A DNA stretch of 64,000 bases from Devosia enhydra (GCF_900119845.1 NZ_FPKU01000001.1:1769528-1833527); one strand, 5' to 3'. Positions 19,507 through 29,034 are shown, counted from the first letter of the stretch. Translations and numbers: made by a program. Notes: generated by a model from the sequence alone, not told the origin.

Positions 19507-20005
19507 CGAGGATCAGGTGCTCCGGCGTATCGGGCAGCGACGCGAGACGCATCTGCAACCAGGCCGGCAACAGATTGGCGCGGGCAAGGAACGCGGGCTC
19601 GATCGGGATCCAAGAGAAGCGCAGCACATGCCCCTCATCGGGCCGGGTGAGCGCCACCGCCTCGGGGACGAAGGGAAAGGCCTCGGTCAGCGCCACGCGG
19701 TAATAGCGCGACAGCTCGTGGAAAACGATCCCATCGCGCTCGAAGATGTTTTCCACCGAATAGGCCAGCGGCCCGAGCGCCGCTTCAAAGCCGGTTTCCT
19801 CGGCGATCTCGCGCAGCAGCGCCTCGTCGCTGCGCTCACCCAGTTCCACCCGCCCGCCGGGCAGGAGCAGATAGGGGTCGTCATCCTCGCGGCAGGCAAG
19901 CACATGCCCGTCGCGGATTGCGATGCCGGCGGTCCGGAACTGGAAGCGCCAGGGCTGTGGCCGCTCGATATCGAAGGACAGCATGCGGCGGGCGGGATCA
20001 GGCAT
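19481..20005 (-). CDS. NUDIX hydrolase
   Basis: A 174-residue protein with a complete Nudix box, [19 protein letters not shown] followed by EETGF, which binds the metal and cleaves a nucleoside diphosphate linked to another group. The substrate is unknown. It overlaps ruvB by 8 bp upstream and ybgC downstream, so these appear to share a transcript. Confidence 0.9.
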   Translation of the reverse strand: MPDPARRMLSFDIERPQPWRFQFRTAGIAIRDGHVLACREDDDPYLLLPGGRVELGERSDEALLREIAEETGFEAALGPLAYSVENIFERDGIVFHELSRYYRVALTEAFPFVPEAVALTRPDEGHVLRFSWIPIEPAFLARANLLPAWLQMRLASLPDTPEHLILDDRGLARD

Positions 20006-21050
20006 CGCCTGCCTCTGCCTCTTCGAAAAGGCTCGATTGCAGCCCCATGAAGCCCTGCGGCACGGCCAGCCCCATATGCTGGAAGGCGATCGCCGTCAAA
20101 AGTCGCCCGCGCGGGGTACGCTGGATGAAGCCCTGCTGAATGAGATAGGGTTCGACGATCTCTTCGAGCGCATCGCGCGGCTCGCTCAATGCCGCCGCCA
20201 GCGTATCGATGCCCACCGGCCCGCCGCCATAATGGGTCGCGATGACATCGAGATAGCGCCGGTCGAGCTGGTCGAGCCCGCGCTGGTCGACATCGAGCCG
20301 CAGCAGCGCCTTGTCTGCAACGCTCGCCGTCACCCTGTGCGAGCCTTCCACCAGCGCAAAATCGGTCACCCGGCGCAGGAGGCGGCCGGCGATGCGCGGG
20401 GTGCCGCGCGAACGTCGGGCCACCTCCATTGCGCCATCGGTCGTCATCTCAACGCCCAAGAGGCGCGCGCCGCGCTCGACGATGAGCACGAGTTCCTCAG
20501 GCGTGTAAAAATTGAGCCGCACCGGAATGCCGAAGCGGTCGCGCAGCGGTGTCGTCAGCAGCCCGGCGCGCGTCGTCGCGCCCACCAGCGTGAACTTGGC
20601 GAGGTCGATGCGCACCGAACGCGCAGCCGGCCCCTCCCCGATGATCAGGTCGAGCTGGTAATCCTCCATGGCCGGATAGAGGATTTCCTCCACCGCCGGG
20701 TTGAGCCGGTGGATCTCGTCGATGAAGAGCACGTCGCGCTCCTCGAGATTGGTGAGCAGCGCCGCAAGGTCGCCCGCCTTGGCAATCACGGGGCCGGAGG
20801 TGGCGCGAAAGCCCACGCCCAGCTCGCGCGCCACGATCTGCGCCAGCGTCGTCTTGCCCAGTCCTGGCGGCCCCACAAACAGCACATGATCAAGCGCCGT
20901 GCCGCGCGTCCGCGCCGCCTTGATGAACACTTCCAGATTAGCCCGCGCCGCCGCCTGCCCGATGAATTCGGAAAAGCCGGAAGGCCGGAGCGCCACATCG
21001 AGCGGCTCGTCCCGGCCGGCGGAGGCTGAGGTGAGGGAGGTCAAAGGCAA
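19998..21050 (-). CDS. ruvB: Holliday junction DNA helicase RuvB
   Basis: AAA+ motor that drives branch migration of Holliday junctions together with RuvA. It has 350 residues: Walker A GPPGLGKT at 60-67, Walker [10 protein letters not shown] near 110, the sensor region [18 protein letters not shown], and a C-terminal winged helix ([18 protein letters not shown]). It is separated from ruvA by a vapBC toxin-antitoxin pair and overlaps the toxin stop by 10 bp. Confidence 0.98.
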   Translation of the reverse strand: MPLTSLTSASAGRDEPLDVALRPSGFSEFIGQAAARANLEVFIKAARTRGTALDHVLFVGPPGLGKTTLAQIVARELGVGFRATSGPVIAKAGDLAALLTNLEERDVLFIDEIHRLNPAVEEILYPAMEDYQLDLIIGEGPAARSVRIDLAKFTLVGATTRAGLLTTPLRDRFGIPVRLNFYTPEELVLIVERGARLLGVEMTTDGAMEVARRSRGTPRIAGRLLRRVTDFALVEGSHRVTASVADKALLRLDVDQRGLDQLDRRYLDVIATHYGGGPVGIDTLAAALSEPRDALEEIVEPYLIQQGFIQRTPRGRLLTAIAFQHMGLAVPQGFMGLQSSLFEEAEAGDA

Positions 21051-21442
21051 TCCTCTACCGCAATCATGGCGTCAAGCCGCTGCGCTCGGATGTCAAACGT
21101 CGCCGTTGCCCGGCATCCGCGGGCAACATGGGAACGCGCGATGATTGCATCGGCCAGTCCGCAGCCAAGGCGTTCGCAATCTTCGAGCCCCTCGCGGACG
21201 ATGTCGGCATCTTCAACCACAAACACATCAGAGCGCAGAACCATCCGCAGGGCCGAAATCACGCGGTCGGCTGGAAATTTCTTTACCCGCGTCAACACGG
21301 TATACGTCTCCGCCATGACCACGAGCCCGACATAATAGGGATGATTGGCTTCCTGCCCGACAAGGCGGATCGCAAGCGGGGTCTGAACGGGATCGTCGTC
21401 GGCCAGAAACCGGACGAGGATGTTGGTGTCAACGCCCAGCAC
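21041..21442 (-). CDS. PIN-domain ribonuclease toxin (VapC-like)
   Basis: A 133-residue PIN protein, the toxin of a type II module. The acidic metal-binding residues are visible: Asp in [10 protein letters not shown] at the N-terminus, Glu in MAETYTVL, and the Asp pair region [13 protein letters not shown] at 21442 is the only sensible start and overlaps the antitoxin by 14 bp, as usual for such pairs. By family it should cleave RNA, often tRNA. It sits inside the ruv gene cluster, upstream of ruvB. Confidence 0.88.
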   Translation of the reverse strand: MLGVDTNILVRFLADDDPVQTPLAIRLVGQEANHPYYVGLVVMAETYTVLTRVKKFPADRVISALRMVLRSDVFVVEDADIVREGLEDCERLGCGLADAIIARSHVARGCRATATFDIRAQRLDAMIAVEDCL

Positions 21443-21695
21443 GAATGCGCTCGTCGTCTTCGGCGAGCTCGTCTTCAATGGCCTTGTCCATTTCCTCGAC
21501 GGTAAGGGCGCGCGCGACAGGCGGTATGCCCAGGACGCGGACAAGATCCGCGATGCGCGCGGTCCTCGGCTTCAGTACGTATTCCCCGTCCTTCTTGACG
21601 AAATCGATCTTGTCGCCGGGCCCGATCTTCAATTCGTCCCGTACCGATTTGGGGAGGGTCATCTGGCCTTTTGACGTCAACGTGGCTGTCGCCAT
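21429..21695 (-). CDS. AbrB/SpoVT-type antitoxin (VapB-like)
   Basis: An 88-residue antitoxin. The N-terminal AbrB swapped-hairpin fold (MATATLTSKGQMTLPKSVRD, then ELKIGPGDKIDFV) binds DNA. The acidic, charged C-terminus (EEMDKAIEDELAEDDERI) should wrap the toxin. ATG at 21695 follows GGAGGAAA at good distance. It likely represses its own promoter through the inverted repeat just upstream. Confidence 0.9.
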   Translation of the reverse strand: MATATLTSKGQMTLPKSVRDELKIGPGDKIDFVKKDGEYVLKPRTARIADLVRVLGIPPVARALTVEEMDKAIEDELAEDDERIRAGR

Positions 21696-21712
21696 GCATT
21701 TCCTCCGTTCAT

Positions 21713-21736
21713 CCTTACCGATCTCAAATAGTAAGG
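21713..21736. promoter_or_regulatory. Candidate operator of the vapBC pair
   Basis: CCTTAC (21713-21718) and GTAAGG (21731-21736) form an inverted repeat 18-41 bp upstream of the antitoxin start. A third CCTTAC lies at 21754-21759, at the ruvA stop. This fits an antitoxin autoregulatory site; binding is inferred. Confidence 0.45.
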
Positions 21737-21755
21737 AACCGCAGTTCACGCAACC

Positions 21756-22373
21756 TTACTGGCTCAACTCCCGCAACCCCAACCGGATGAGCTTTTCGGT
21801 CGAAATCTCCTCGCCCTCTCGCGCGATCACCCGCGCCACAGCGGCCGAGGCCTGGGCGCCCTGATAGCCCAGATTGACGAGGGCCGAGACCGCATCGGCC
21901 ACCGGGCCACGGGCGACGCCTTCGCCGATGGCCGATTGCAGGCCCAGCACCCCGGCTTCGGGCGCATCGAGCTCCGGAATACGGCCCTTGAGCTCGGTGA
22001 CGATGCGGGTCGCAAGCTTGGGTCCGACGCCATTGGCCCGCCCGATCATCGCCTTGTCCTGCAAGGCGATGGCGCTCGCCAACTCGCTCGGGCGCAACAC
22101 CGAGAGGATCGAGAGCGCCACCCGCGACCCCACCCCCTGCACCGTCATCAGCGTGCCGAACCAGGTCTTTTCGGCTGGCGTAGCAAAGCCGTAGAGCCGG
22201 ATCATGTCCTCGCGCACCATCATCTCGATCTCGATAACGGCCGCCTCGCCGACGCGCGGCAGGGATTGCAGCGTGCGCGCGGAACAGAACGCTTCGTAGA
22301 CCACGCCCTGCACGTCGATGAGGACGTAATCCTCGCCGAACCCGTCGATGATGCCCTTGAGCCGCCCGATCAT
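21756..22373 (-). CDS. ruvA: Holliday junction DNA helicase subunit RuvA
   Basis: Tetrameric junction-binding protein that loads RuvB. It has 205 residues: N-terminal OB fold (MIGRLKGIIDGFGEDYVLID), tandem helix-hairpin-helix motifs (VQGVGSRVALSILSVL and ANGVGPKLATRIVTELKG), and the flexible C-terminal domain that contacts RuvB (ALVNLGYQGAQASAAVARV). It overlaps ruvC by 4 bp (ATGA), so it is coupled to it. Confidence 0.98.
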   Translation of the reverse strand: MIGRLKGIIDGFGEDYVLIDVQGVVYEAFCSARTLQSLPRVGEAAVIEIEMMVREDMIRLYGFATPAEKTWFGTLMTVQGVGSRVALSILSVLRPSELASAIALQDKAMIGRANGVGPKLATRIVTELKGRIPELDAPEAGVLGLQSAIGEGVARGPVADAVSALVNLGYQGAQASAAVARVIAREGEEISTEKLIRLGLRELSQ

Positions 22374-22909
22374 CGCACGGCCGCCTGTATGCGCAGCGCC
22401 GTGCGGTGATGGGCATGGCAGATGGCGATGGCAAGCGCATCGGCCGCATCGGCGCCTTCGAACCGCGCCGCCGGCAGCAGCAGCTTCACCATGGTCTGGA
22501 TCTGCGTCTTGTCGGCATGGCCGGTGCCGACCACCGATTTCTTGACGAGATTGGCGGCATATTCGCTGACCGCGAGCCCCAGAAGCGCCGGCGTCATCAG
22601 CGCTACGCCGCGGGCTTGCCCCAATTGCAGGGCCGAGCGCGCGCCGGCGGAAACGAAGGTCTCCTCGACCGCCGCCTCGGCCGGATCGAACCGGCCGATC
22701 AGCGCCCGCAATTCCTCGTGCAATATGCGCAGGCGCTCGGCCAGCGCGGCATCGGCAGGCGGCTGCACTGTGCCGGAGGCGACAAAGCTCAGCCGGTTGC
22801 CGGCGGCCTCGATGACACCCCAGCCGCAGCGCCTGAGGCCGGGGTCGATGCCGATGATGCGCACAGGAGCGTGCAGGTGAGCCTCCCCGGACTTGAATCG
22901 CCGGGGCAC
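22370..22909 (-). CDS. ruvC: Crossover junction endodeoxyribonuclease RuvC
   Basis: Resolves Holliday junctions by paired nicks. The RNase H-like core shows GIDPGLRRCGWGVIE with the first catalytic Asp, AVEETFVSAGARSALQLGQA with the Glu, and the C-terminal Asp pair region ADAADALAIAICHAHH. The 179-residue frame starts at GTG 22909; a GTG at 22864 would start right at VRIIGIDPG. It heads the ruv cluster, 57 bp after yebC. Confidence 0.96.
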   Translation of the reverse strand: MPRRFKSGEAHLHAPVRIIGIDPGLRRCGWGVIEAAGNRLSFVASGTVQPPADAALAERLRILHEELRALIGRFDPAEAAVEETFVSAGARSALQLGQARGVALMTPALLGLAVSEYAANLVKKSVVGTGHADKTQIQTMVKLLLPAARFEGADAADALAIAICHAHHRTALRIQAAVR

Positions 22910-22966
22910 TCTAATCCGGCGCGGTCACACTTACCAAGCCGAAAGTGAACAAACCGAAAACGAAAA

Positions 22967-23713
22967 TCAGCCGGCGAGCTTGGCCATGTCCTCGTCGCTC
23001 ATCTCGTAATTGGCATAGACGTTCTGCACGTCGTCGTCTTCCTCGAGCGTCTCGATGAGCTTCATCAGGGTCGCGCCCTTGTCGGCATCGATGGGCGTCG
23101 AGTTCTGCGGCTTCCAGATCGCCTTGACCGATTCCGCCTCGCCCAGCACCTTCTCGAGCGCCGCCGAAACTTCGACCATGGCCTCGAAGCTGGTGTAGAT
23201 ATAGTGGCCCTCTTCGTCGCTTTCGACGTCGTCGGCACCGGCCTCGATGGCCGCTTCCATCACCTTGTCCTCGCTGCCCACGGCAGCCTTGTAGGTGATC
23301 TCCCCGACGCGGTCGAACATGAAGCCGACCGAGTTCGTCTCGCCCAGGGCGCCGCCGTTCTTGGAGAAATAGGAACGGACGTTGGACGCGGTGCGGTTGC
23401 GATTGTCGGTCAGCGCCTCGACGATGATGGCAACCCCACCCGGCCCATAGCCCTCATAGCGAATCTCGTCGAAATTCTCGCCATCATTGCCCGACGCCTT
23501 CTTGATGGCGCGGTCGATATTGTCCTTGGGCATCGACTGGGCGCGGGCATTGGCCACCGCGAGACGCAGGCGCGAATTGAAGGCCGGGTCGGGCATGCCC
23601 ATCTTGGCGGCCACGGTGATTTCGCGGGCGAGCTTGGAAAAGACTTTCGAGCGCGCCGCATCGGACTTGCCCTTGCGGTGCATGATGTTCTTGGCATGCG
23701 AATGGCCGGCCAT
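22967..23713 (-). CDS. yebC: YebC/PmpR family protein (TACO1 family)
   Basis: A 248-residue full-length member, opening with [19 protein letters not shown] and containing [20 protein letters not shown]. The family has long been annotated as DNA-binding regulators; recent work links it to helping ribosomes through difficult peptide stretches. It precedes ruvC on the same strand, a common arrangement. Confidence 0.96.
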   Translation of the reverse strand: MAGHSHAKNIMHRKGKSDAARSKVFSKLAREITVAAKMGMPDPAFNSRLRLAVANARAQSMPKDNIDRAIKKASGNDGENFDEIRYEGYGPGGVAIIVEALTDNRNRTASNVRSYFSKNGGALGETNSVGFMFDRVGEITYKAAVGSEDKVMEAAIEAGADDVESDEEGHYIYTSFEAMVEVSAALEKVLGEAESVKAIWKPQNSTPIDADKGATLMKLIETLEEDDDVQNVYANYEMSDEDMAKLAG

Positions 23714-23809
23714 CGGAGACCCCGTCTGCGGTGCTGTTGAATGTGGTTGGGCCTTATAGGGAGGGGCGCGAAAAAAGAAAAGCGCCGCCGCGCAACTGCC
23801 GGCTCGCGA

Positions 23810-24625
23810 TCAGAAATCGGGCCAGGTCTCGGCAAGGCTTCCGCCCACCCGCAGCGCCCCTTGCCTTACCGCGAGCCCAGTGCGCGGATCGGTTTCGACC
23901 ATGACGCCGCACAGCGTCGCCGGCCCTTCTGCGGGGGTGAAACGCCCCACGGCCACCCCGGTCAAAAACCGGTTGAGCGGCTCGTCGGCTTCCATGCCGA
24001 TGACGGAATCGAAATCCCCGCACATGCCGGCATCGGCCATCAGCGCCGTACCGCCCTTGAGGATGCGGTTGTCGGCGGTGGGGATATGGGTGTGGGTGCC
24101 CACCACCAGCGTCGCCTTGCCATCGAGGAAATGCCCCATGGCCTGGATCTCGGAGGTCGCCTCGGTGTGGAAATCCACCACGATCGCATCGGCCTGCTCG
24201 CCCAACGGACACGCCGCGATCGCCGCCTCGACGGCCCTGAACGGATCATCCATGGGTTGCATGAAAACGCGCCCAAGGGCATTGATGACCAGCACGCGGT
24301 GCCCGTTGCGCCCCTCGATCAGCGTCGCCCCGCGGCCCGGCGTGCCCGCGGGCATGTTGAGCGGGCGCAGCAGCCCCTCCTCCCGCGCGATATAGGACAG
24401 CGTGTCGCGCTGGTCGAAGGCATGATCGCCCAGGGTCACCACATCGGCGCCCGCGCTGCGCAGATCGGCATGGTGCCCCTCGGTCAGACCCCGGCCGTGA
24501 CTGGCATTTTCGCCATTGATGACGACGAAATCGAGCCTCAACCGCTCGATGAGGCCGGGCAGGCGGTCACTGATCGCGTCGCGTCCGGCGCGGCCCATGA
24601 CATCGCCGAGAAAGAGAAGTCTCAA
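23810..24625 (-). CDS. YmdB-like metallophosphoesterase (TIGR00282 family)
   Basis: A 271-residue calcineurin-like phosphoesterase. The metal ligands appear in FLGDVMGRAGR, VINGENASHG, VTLGDHAFDQ, VVDFHTEATSE and VGTHTHIPTAD. Bacillus YmdB hydrolyses 2',3'-cyclic nucleotides and affects biofilm; the role in alphaproteobacteria is not established. It overlaps fau by 4 bp (ATGA). Confidence 0.9.
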   Translation of the reverse strand: MRLLFLGDVMGRAGRDAISDRLPGLIERLRLDFVVINGENASHGRGLTEGHHADLRSAGADVVTLGDHAFDQRDTLSYIAREEGLLRPLNMPAGTPGRGATLIEGRNGHRVLVINALGRVFMQPMDDPFRAVEAAIAACPLGEQADAIVVDFHTEATSEIQAMGHFLDGKATLVVGTHTHIPTADNRILKGGTALMADAGMCGDFDSVIGMEADEPLNRFLTGVAVGRFTPAEGPATLCGVMVETDPRTGLAVRQGALRVGGSLAETWPDF

Positions 24626-25230
24626 GCGGTTCGTCCTTGCTGATCCTGGGGAGCATCGAAAATGACGGTTCCGTCCTCGGTCACCACCCTGTCAAGCGGC
24701 AGGTCGTGAGGCCCGCGCGGAATGCTGTCGAGTTGCTGGGCGGCAAATGCGAGCCCCACGCGCAAAGGCCGCTGCGCGAAGGCTGCGAGGGTCCGGTCGT
24801 AATAGCCCCCGCCATAGCCGAGCCGTGTGCCTTTGGCGTCAAAGCCCAGAAGCGGAATGATCACCACGGCCGGCTCCACCCGTGGCGCGGCCTCACCGGG
24901 GGCGAGCGAGCCGAAGCCGGCCGGATAAAGCTCGGCATCCGCCTCCCAGAGCCGCATCTGAAGCGGCGCATCGGCTGCAGTCACCACCGGCAGGCAGATG
25001 GGCTGCCCCATCGCCATGAGCTGGGTAAGGATAGGCAGGCAGTCGATCTCGTCGCGGATCCGCCAGTATCCGGCAACCACGCCGGCCGGGCCGAGCGGAA
25101 TGTCCTCAAGAAAAAAGCGCGCCGCCTGATGCGCCGCTTCGCGACGATAGACCTCGCCCAGCGCCGCCCGACGCCGGCGCGCTGTTTCGCGAAGCTGCGC
25201 CTTGCGGCTCTCGATATCGGCCTCTGCCAT
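24622..25230 (-). CDS. fau: 5-formyltetrahydrofolate cyclo-ligase
   Basis: Converts 5-formyl-THF to 5,10-methenyl-THF with ATP, returning folate to one-carbon metabolism. It has 202 residues with the conserved LGYGGGYYDRTLA and PLLGFDAKGTRLG motifs. It lies just downstream of the 6S RNA gene, the same pairing as ssrS-fau (ygfA) in many proteobacteria, so the two are probably cotranscribed. Confidence 0.95.
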   Translation of the reverse strand: MAEADIESRKAQLRETARRRRAALGEVYRREAAHQAARFFLEDIPLGPAGVVAGYWRIRDEIDCLPILTQLMAMGQPICLPVVTAADAPLQMRLWEADAELYPAGFGSLAPGEAAPRVEPAVVIIPLLGFDAKGTRLGYGGGYYDRTLAAFAQRPLRVGLAFAAQQLDSIPRGPHDLPLDRVVTEDGTVIFDAPQDQQGRTA

Positions 25231-25265
25231 GCGGTGGGGTCGAAAAGCCTTCTTTTGCCACCCAT

Positions 25266-25445
25266 CGCCCGAAGCGGTGACGCGGTCGGAATAAGGTGCC
25301 GCCCTGGCCGTGGGACAGACGATCCCGGGAACCTACTCACGTAGGTGGGCGCCGTATGTCCGAGCCCACGGGCCCGGTCAGGGACAGCTCCCTTAAGGAT
25401 CGATAAGGCCCCGGGGATACTGGTGTCCATCACGCACCGGGCAGC
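25266..25445 (-). ncRNA. ssrS: 6S RNA
   Basis: A regulatory RNA that mimics an open promoter and sequesters housekeeping RNA polymerase. On the minus strand the central arms pair as CCGTGGG with CCCACGG and GACATACG with CGTCTGTC around a central bubble. GGGCGGCACCTT near the 3' side resembles known alphaproteobacterial 6S RNAs. The ends (GCCCGGTG and CACCGCTTCGGGC) can close the molecule. It is expressed from a good -35/-10 pair and sits directly before fau, the classic context. The ends given are approximate. Confidence 0.8.
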
Positions 25446-25451
25446 GCCACC

Positions 25452-25480
25452 AATATAGGCTGGCTTGATGCGCCGTGCAA
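25452..25480 (-). promoter_or_regulatory. Promoter of the 6S RNA gene
   Basis: On the minus strand TTGCAC (25480-25475), a 17 bp spacer and TATATT (25457-25452) form a near-consensus housekeeping promoter. It places the RNA start near 25445. Confidence 0.75.
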
Positions 25481-25484
25481 AGGG

Positions 25485-25769
25485 TCAGAATGCGTCGCCA
25501 ACATCCTGGTGGCCGTGCAGCACGCGCAGGACGACGATCTCATTTTCATCGACGCGGTAGATAACGTGATGGGATCCGTAGCGGCTCAGCCGCAGATTGC
25601 CGAGGTCGGGCCTCAGCGTTCCGTATGAGGGAAACCGCGCGATATGCTGAAGGTGCCTGTCGAGGCCATCATAATATCTGTCGGCCTGCGCAAGACCAAA
25701 GTTGAGAATGCTGGCCCGATAGAGGCGCTTGATATCCGTCTTCGCCGGAAGGCTGGTTCTAAGCCGCAT
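25485..25769 (-). CDS. parE: ParE/RelE-superfamily toxin
   Basis: A 94-residue toxin (from ATG 25769) with the ParE fold pattern: [52 protein letters not shown], then [12 protein letters not shown]. ParE proteins poison DNA gyrase, while RelE cousins cut mRNA; sequence favours ParE because the partner is ParD-like. It overlaps the antitoxin by 11 bp and ends 5 bp from the 6S RNA promoter. Confidence 0.9.
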   Translation of the reverse strand: MRLRTSLPAKTDIKRLYRASILNFGLAQADRYYDGLDRHLQHIARFPSYGTLRPDLGNLRLSRYGSHHVIYRVDENEIVVLRVLHGHQDVGDAF

Positions 25770-26016
25770 CGGCATCGGCGATGCCCAGTTCGGCACGAAC
25801 TTCGGCGCGAAGCGTATCCATATCCAGATCCACCACCGGGCTTGCCAGCCCTTCGTCGATCAGCGCCTGCATGCGGGCGATGGCGTCGGCCCGCCCCTGC
25901 TCCTTGCGGATGAGATCTCGCATCAGGTCACTGGCATTGGCGTATCGGCCGGTGGCCACCTGCGCCTCGACCCAGGCCTTCATCGCATCGGGCAGGGAGA
26001 TATTCATCGTCGCCAT
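25759..26016 (-). CDS. parD: ParD-type ribbon-helix-helix antitoxin
   Basis: An 85-residue antitoxin. The N-terminal ribbon-helix-helix ([20 protein letters not shown], then [18 protein letters not shown]) is the DNA-binding part. The C-terminus ([18 protein letters not shown]) should cover ParE. A perfect 17 bp inverted repeat 40-56 bp upstream is a likely autoregulatory operator. Confidence 0.93.
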   Translation of the reverse strand: MATMNISLPDAMKAWVEAQVATGRYANASDLMRDLIRKEQGRADAIARMQALIDEGLASPVVDLDMDTLRAEVRAELGIADADAA

Positions 26017-26055
26017 GGCAAACTCCTTCAGCCCACCCTAGCACAGGCGGCGGTC

Positions 26056-26072
26056 TTGGCAAAGTTTGCCAA
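26056..26072. promoter_or_regulatory. Perfect palindrome upstream of parDE
   Basis: TTGGCAAAGTTTGCCAA has 8 bp arms around one central base. It lies between the zapA stop and the parD start, where a ParD operator is expected. No T-run follows, so an operator is more likely than a terminator for zapA. Confidence 0.6.
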
Positions 26073-26081
26073 ACCCTGCCA

Positions 26082-26462
26082 TCAGCCTTGCGGCTGGGGT
26101 GCGCCGGTGTCGTCGATGGCGGTTGCGATGGCTTCAACCTTTCGAGCGGCTTCTGCCAGCCGGCGGGCAAAGCGGCGCTCGAGATCCTCGGCCTCCTGCG
26201 ACAGCGCCTCGCCGGCCGCGGTAAGGTCGGCGACATCCTGCTTGAGCGAGGCGATCCGGCGCTCGGCTTCCCCCAACTCGTCGAGCACCGCGATGCCAGC
26301 CATGACGGTGAGGCGGTTGTCCCCGATCTCCCCGAATGCGCCCTTGAGCTGCTCGATCTGCCGGTTGAAGCGCTCGGCAAGGCTCAGCAGATGCGGCTCC
26401 TGCCCGTCCTCGCAGGCCATGCGATATTTGCGGCCATTGATCTCGACATTGACTTCCGGCAT
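26082..26462 (-). CDS. zapA: Cell division protein ZapA
   Basis: Promotes FtsZ filament bundling at the division site. The N-terminal ZapA fold ([20 protein letters not shown], then [15 protein letters not shown]) is followed by [20 protein letters not shown] and a C-terminal coiled coil. It has 126 residues from the ATG at 26462; the frame extends upstream but similarity starts here. It follows a DUF4164 gene with a 49 bp gap. Confidence 0.93.
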   Translation of the reverse strand: MPEVNVEINGRKYRMACEDGQEPHLLSLAERFNRQIEQLKGAFGEIGDNRLTVMAGIAVLDELGEAERRIASLKQDVADLTAAGEALSQEAEDLERRFARRLAEAARKVEAIATAIDDTGAPQPQG

Positions 26463-26511
26463 CGGCGTCCTCCTGTTCGGGGCGAAGTCCCGGCCCCTCG
26501 CGGGCAGCTGC

Positions 26512-26793
26512 TCAGCGCGACAAGACCGCGCGCACATCCTCCATCGCCGCCACGAGACGGCGCGACACATCCTCGGCGCCTTCGTCGAGCCGGCGCATCC
26601 GGGCATTGGCCTTGTCGAGTTCGCTCGCAAAACGGGCCCGCTCGGCCACGAGCTTTTGCGTGTCGGCCTCGATGCGGGCATGGGTGCGCATGCGGCCATT
26701 AAGGCTGCGCACGCTGGCCTCGAGCCGCGCAAAGGCCCGGTCGAGCCGTGCAGAGGCCGACTCGAAGCCCTCTTCTTCTCTGTTCTCGCTCAA
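26512..26793 (-). CDS. DUF4164 family coiled-coil protein
   Basis: A 93-residue, almost entirely helical, charged protein ([35 protein letters not shown]). DUF4164 proteins occur next to zapA in Hyphomicrobiales. A role in division is suggested by context only. It is divergent from tkt. Confidence 0.8.
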   Translation of the reverse strand: MSENREEEGFESASARLDRAFARLEASVRSLNGRMRTHARIEADTQKLVAERARFASELDKANARMRRLDEGAEDVSRRLVAAMEDVRAVLSR

Positions 26794-27006
26794 TCGAGCA
26801 CACCCGAAAGCTCGTGCAGGGGAAGCCCATTATTGCCCGAAGCTGCCACGAAGATGCAACAGCGGGTGGGTCCGGCTGGGCATTTCCCCCCGCTTGCCCC
26901 ACAGATTGACAGGGGGTTGGAACCTGTTAAGCGTCAACCCGCCTTGCCGCCCGGCCATTTCCAAGGCATCCCGGCCGGTAAGGATCAGCGGATGGAGGAC
27001 CCGGCT

Positions 27007-28986
27007 ATGCCCAACACCAAGACCCAGAACGACCTGGCAAATGCCATCCGGTCCCTCTCCATGGATGCAGTGGAGAAGGCCAATTCCGGCCATCCCGGCC
27101 TGCCCATGGGCTGCGCCGATATCGCCACCGTGCTCTTTACCAAGGTCATGAAGTTCGATCCGTCCCAGCCCTGGTGGGCCGATCGCGATCGCTTCGTCCT
27201 TTCGGCCGGCCATGGCTCGATGCTGCTCTACTCCTCGCTCTATCTCCTGGGCTACGAGGACATGACCATCGAGCAGATCCGGAATTTCCGCCAGCTCGGC
27301 TCCAAGACGGCCGGTCACCCCGAATATCACTTCGCCCCCGGCATCGAGACCACCACCGGCCCGCTCGGCCAGGGGCTCGGCAATGCCGTCGGCATGGCGA
27401 TTGCCGAAGCCAAGCTCTCGGCCGAATTCGGCGCCGATCTCGTCGATCACCACACCTGGGTGCTTGCCGGCGATGGCTGCCTGATGGAGGGCATCGCGCA
27501 GGAGGCGATCTCGCTTGCCGGGCACCTCAAGCTCAACAAGCTCACCGTCATCTGGGACAATAATGACATCACCATCGACGGTTCGGTCTCGAACGCCGAT
27601 TCCACCGACCAGATCGCGCGCTTCAAGGCCGTCGGCTGGAACACGATCGAAGTCGATGGCCACGATCAGGATGCGCTCGAAAAGGCGCTGCTGACTGCCA
27701 AAGCGAGCGATCGCCCCACCCTGATTGCCGCAAAGACCACCATCGGCTTCGGCGCGCCCAACAAGGCCGGCAGCCACGCCGTGCACGGCTCGCCGCTGGG
27801 CAAGGACGAGCTTGCCGCCGCCAAGGCGCAGCTGGGCATCGACTATCCCGCCTTCGAAATCCCCGCCGCGATCCTTGAATCCTGGCGCGCCGCCGGCACC
27901 CGTTCGGCCAATGCGCGCGGGGCCTGGGAAGGCCGCCTCGCCGCTGCCGATGCCTCCCTGCGCAGCGAGTTCGAGCGCCGCATGGAAGGCAAGCTGCCCG
28001 AGGGTTTTGCCGAGGCCATCAACGAGGCCAAGCGCAAGCTCGTCGCCGACAAGCCCAAGGTGGCCACCCGCAAGGCAGGCCAGATGGCGCTCGAGGTCAT
28101 CAACGGCCTTCTGCCCGAGACCATCGGCGGCTCGGCCGACCTCACTGGTTCCAACCTCACCAATACCAGCCACACCAAGCCCTTCACCGCCACCGACCGG
28201 CTCGGCCGCTACATGCGCTACGGCATTCGCGAGCACGAGATGGCGGCGGCCATGAACGGCATTGCGCTCCATGGCGGGTTTTTGCCCTATGGCGGCACCT
28301 TCCTCGTCTTTACCGACTATGCCCGCCCCTCCATCCGCCTCTCGGCGCTGATGGAACAGCGCGTGGTCTATGTCATGACCCATGATTCCATCGGTCTGGG
28401 CGAAGACGGGCCGACCCACCAGCCGGTCGAGCACCTGACGGCGCTGCGTGCCATTCCCAACCTGCTCGTCATGCGCCCCGCCGATGCGGTGGAGACGCTC
28501 GAATGCTGGCAGATCGCGGTGGAAAGCAGCGATGCGCCCGCGATCCTCGCGCTTTCGCGCCAGAACCTGCCGGCCCTGCGCATAACCGACAGCAGCGAAA
28601 ACCTCTCTGCGCGGGGCGCCTACCGCATAGCCGGAGAGGCGGGTGCGGCTGCCGCGATCTTTGCCACCGGCTCGGAAGTTGCCATCGCCGTCGAGGCGCA
28701 GAAGACACTGGCCGAACAGGGCATGTCTGCCCAGGTCATCTCCGTGCCCTCGATGGAGCTCTTTGCCCGCCAGCCGCAATCCTATCGCGACGACCTGCTC
28801 GCCGGCGTCAAGGCCAGGGTCGCCATCGAGGCCGGGCTCGGCATGAGCTGGTGGAAGCTTCTGGGCGACAAGGGGCGCTTTGTCGGCATGGAGGGCTTTG
28901 GCGCCAGCGCGCCGGCCGAGGCGCTCTACGCCCATTTCGGCATCACCGCCCAGCACGTTGTTGAAGCCGTCACCGCGCAGTTGTAA
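27007..28986 (+). CDS. tkt: Transketolase
   Basis: Thiamine-diphosphate enzyme that moves two-carbon units in the pentose phosphate (and, where present, Calvin) pathway. It has 659 residues, full length: [14 protein letters not shown], the ThDP/Mg motif [13 protein letters not shown] with the following NDITIDG, and the central [14 protein letters not shown] with the catalytic Glu. I chose ATG 27007, preceded by GGAGG; the frame extends 1.2 kb upstream without homology. It is first of a tkt-gap-(DUF)-pgk-fba carbon cluster. Confidence 0.98.
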   Translation: MPNTKTQNDLANAIRSLSMDAVEKANSGHPGLPMGCADIATVLFTKVMKFDPSQPWWADRDRFVLSAGHGSMLLYSSLYLLGYEDMTIEQIRNFRQLGSKTAGHPEYHFAPGIETTTGPLGQGLGNAVGMAIAEAKLSAEFGADLVDHHTWVLAGDGCLMEGIAQEAISLAGHLKLNKLTVIWDNNDITIDGSVSNADSTDQIARFKAVGWNTIEVDGHDQDALEKALLTAKASDRPTLIAAKTTIGFGAPNKAGSHAVHGSPLGKDELAAAKAQLGIDYPAFEIPAAILESWRAAGTRSANARGAWEGRLAAADASLRSEFERRMEGKLPEGFAEAINEAKRKLVADKPKVATRKAGQMALEVINGLLPETIGGSADLTGSNLTNTSHTKPFTATDRLGRYMRYGIREHEMAAAMNGIALHGGFLPYGGTFLVFTDYARPSIRLSALMEQRVVYVMTHDSIGLGEDGPTHQPVEHLTALRAIPNLLVMRPADAVETLECWQIAVESSDAPAILALSRQNLPALRITDSSENLSARGAYRIAGEAGAAAAIFATGSEVAIAVEAQKTLAEQGMSAQVISVPSMELFARQPQSYRDDLLAGVKARVAIEAGLGMSWWKLLGDKGRFVGMEGFGASAPAEALYAHFGITAQHVVEAVTAQL

Positions 28987-29034
28987 GAGCGGCGGCAGCC
29001 GCCCCGTTCCTCTTAATCCGCCAAGGAGAGCCCC

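Noticed and set aside
21041-21736. Genomic island or prophage remnant around vapBC
   Set aside because: No integrase, direct repeats, tRNA or composition shift are seen; the module is just two genes with an operator.
25729-27006. Upstream extension of transketolase to 1085 residues
   Set aside because: The extension runs opposite parD, zapA and the DUF4164 gene. Transketolase similarity begins at 27007.
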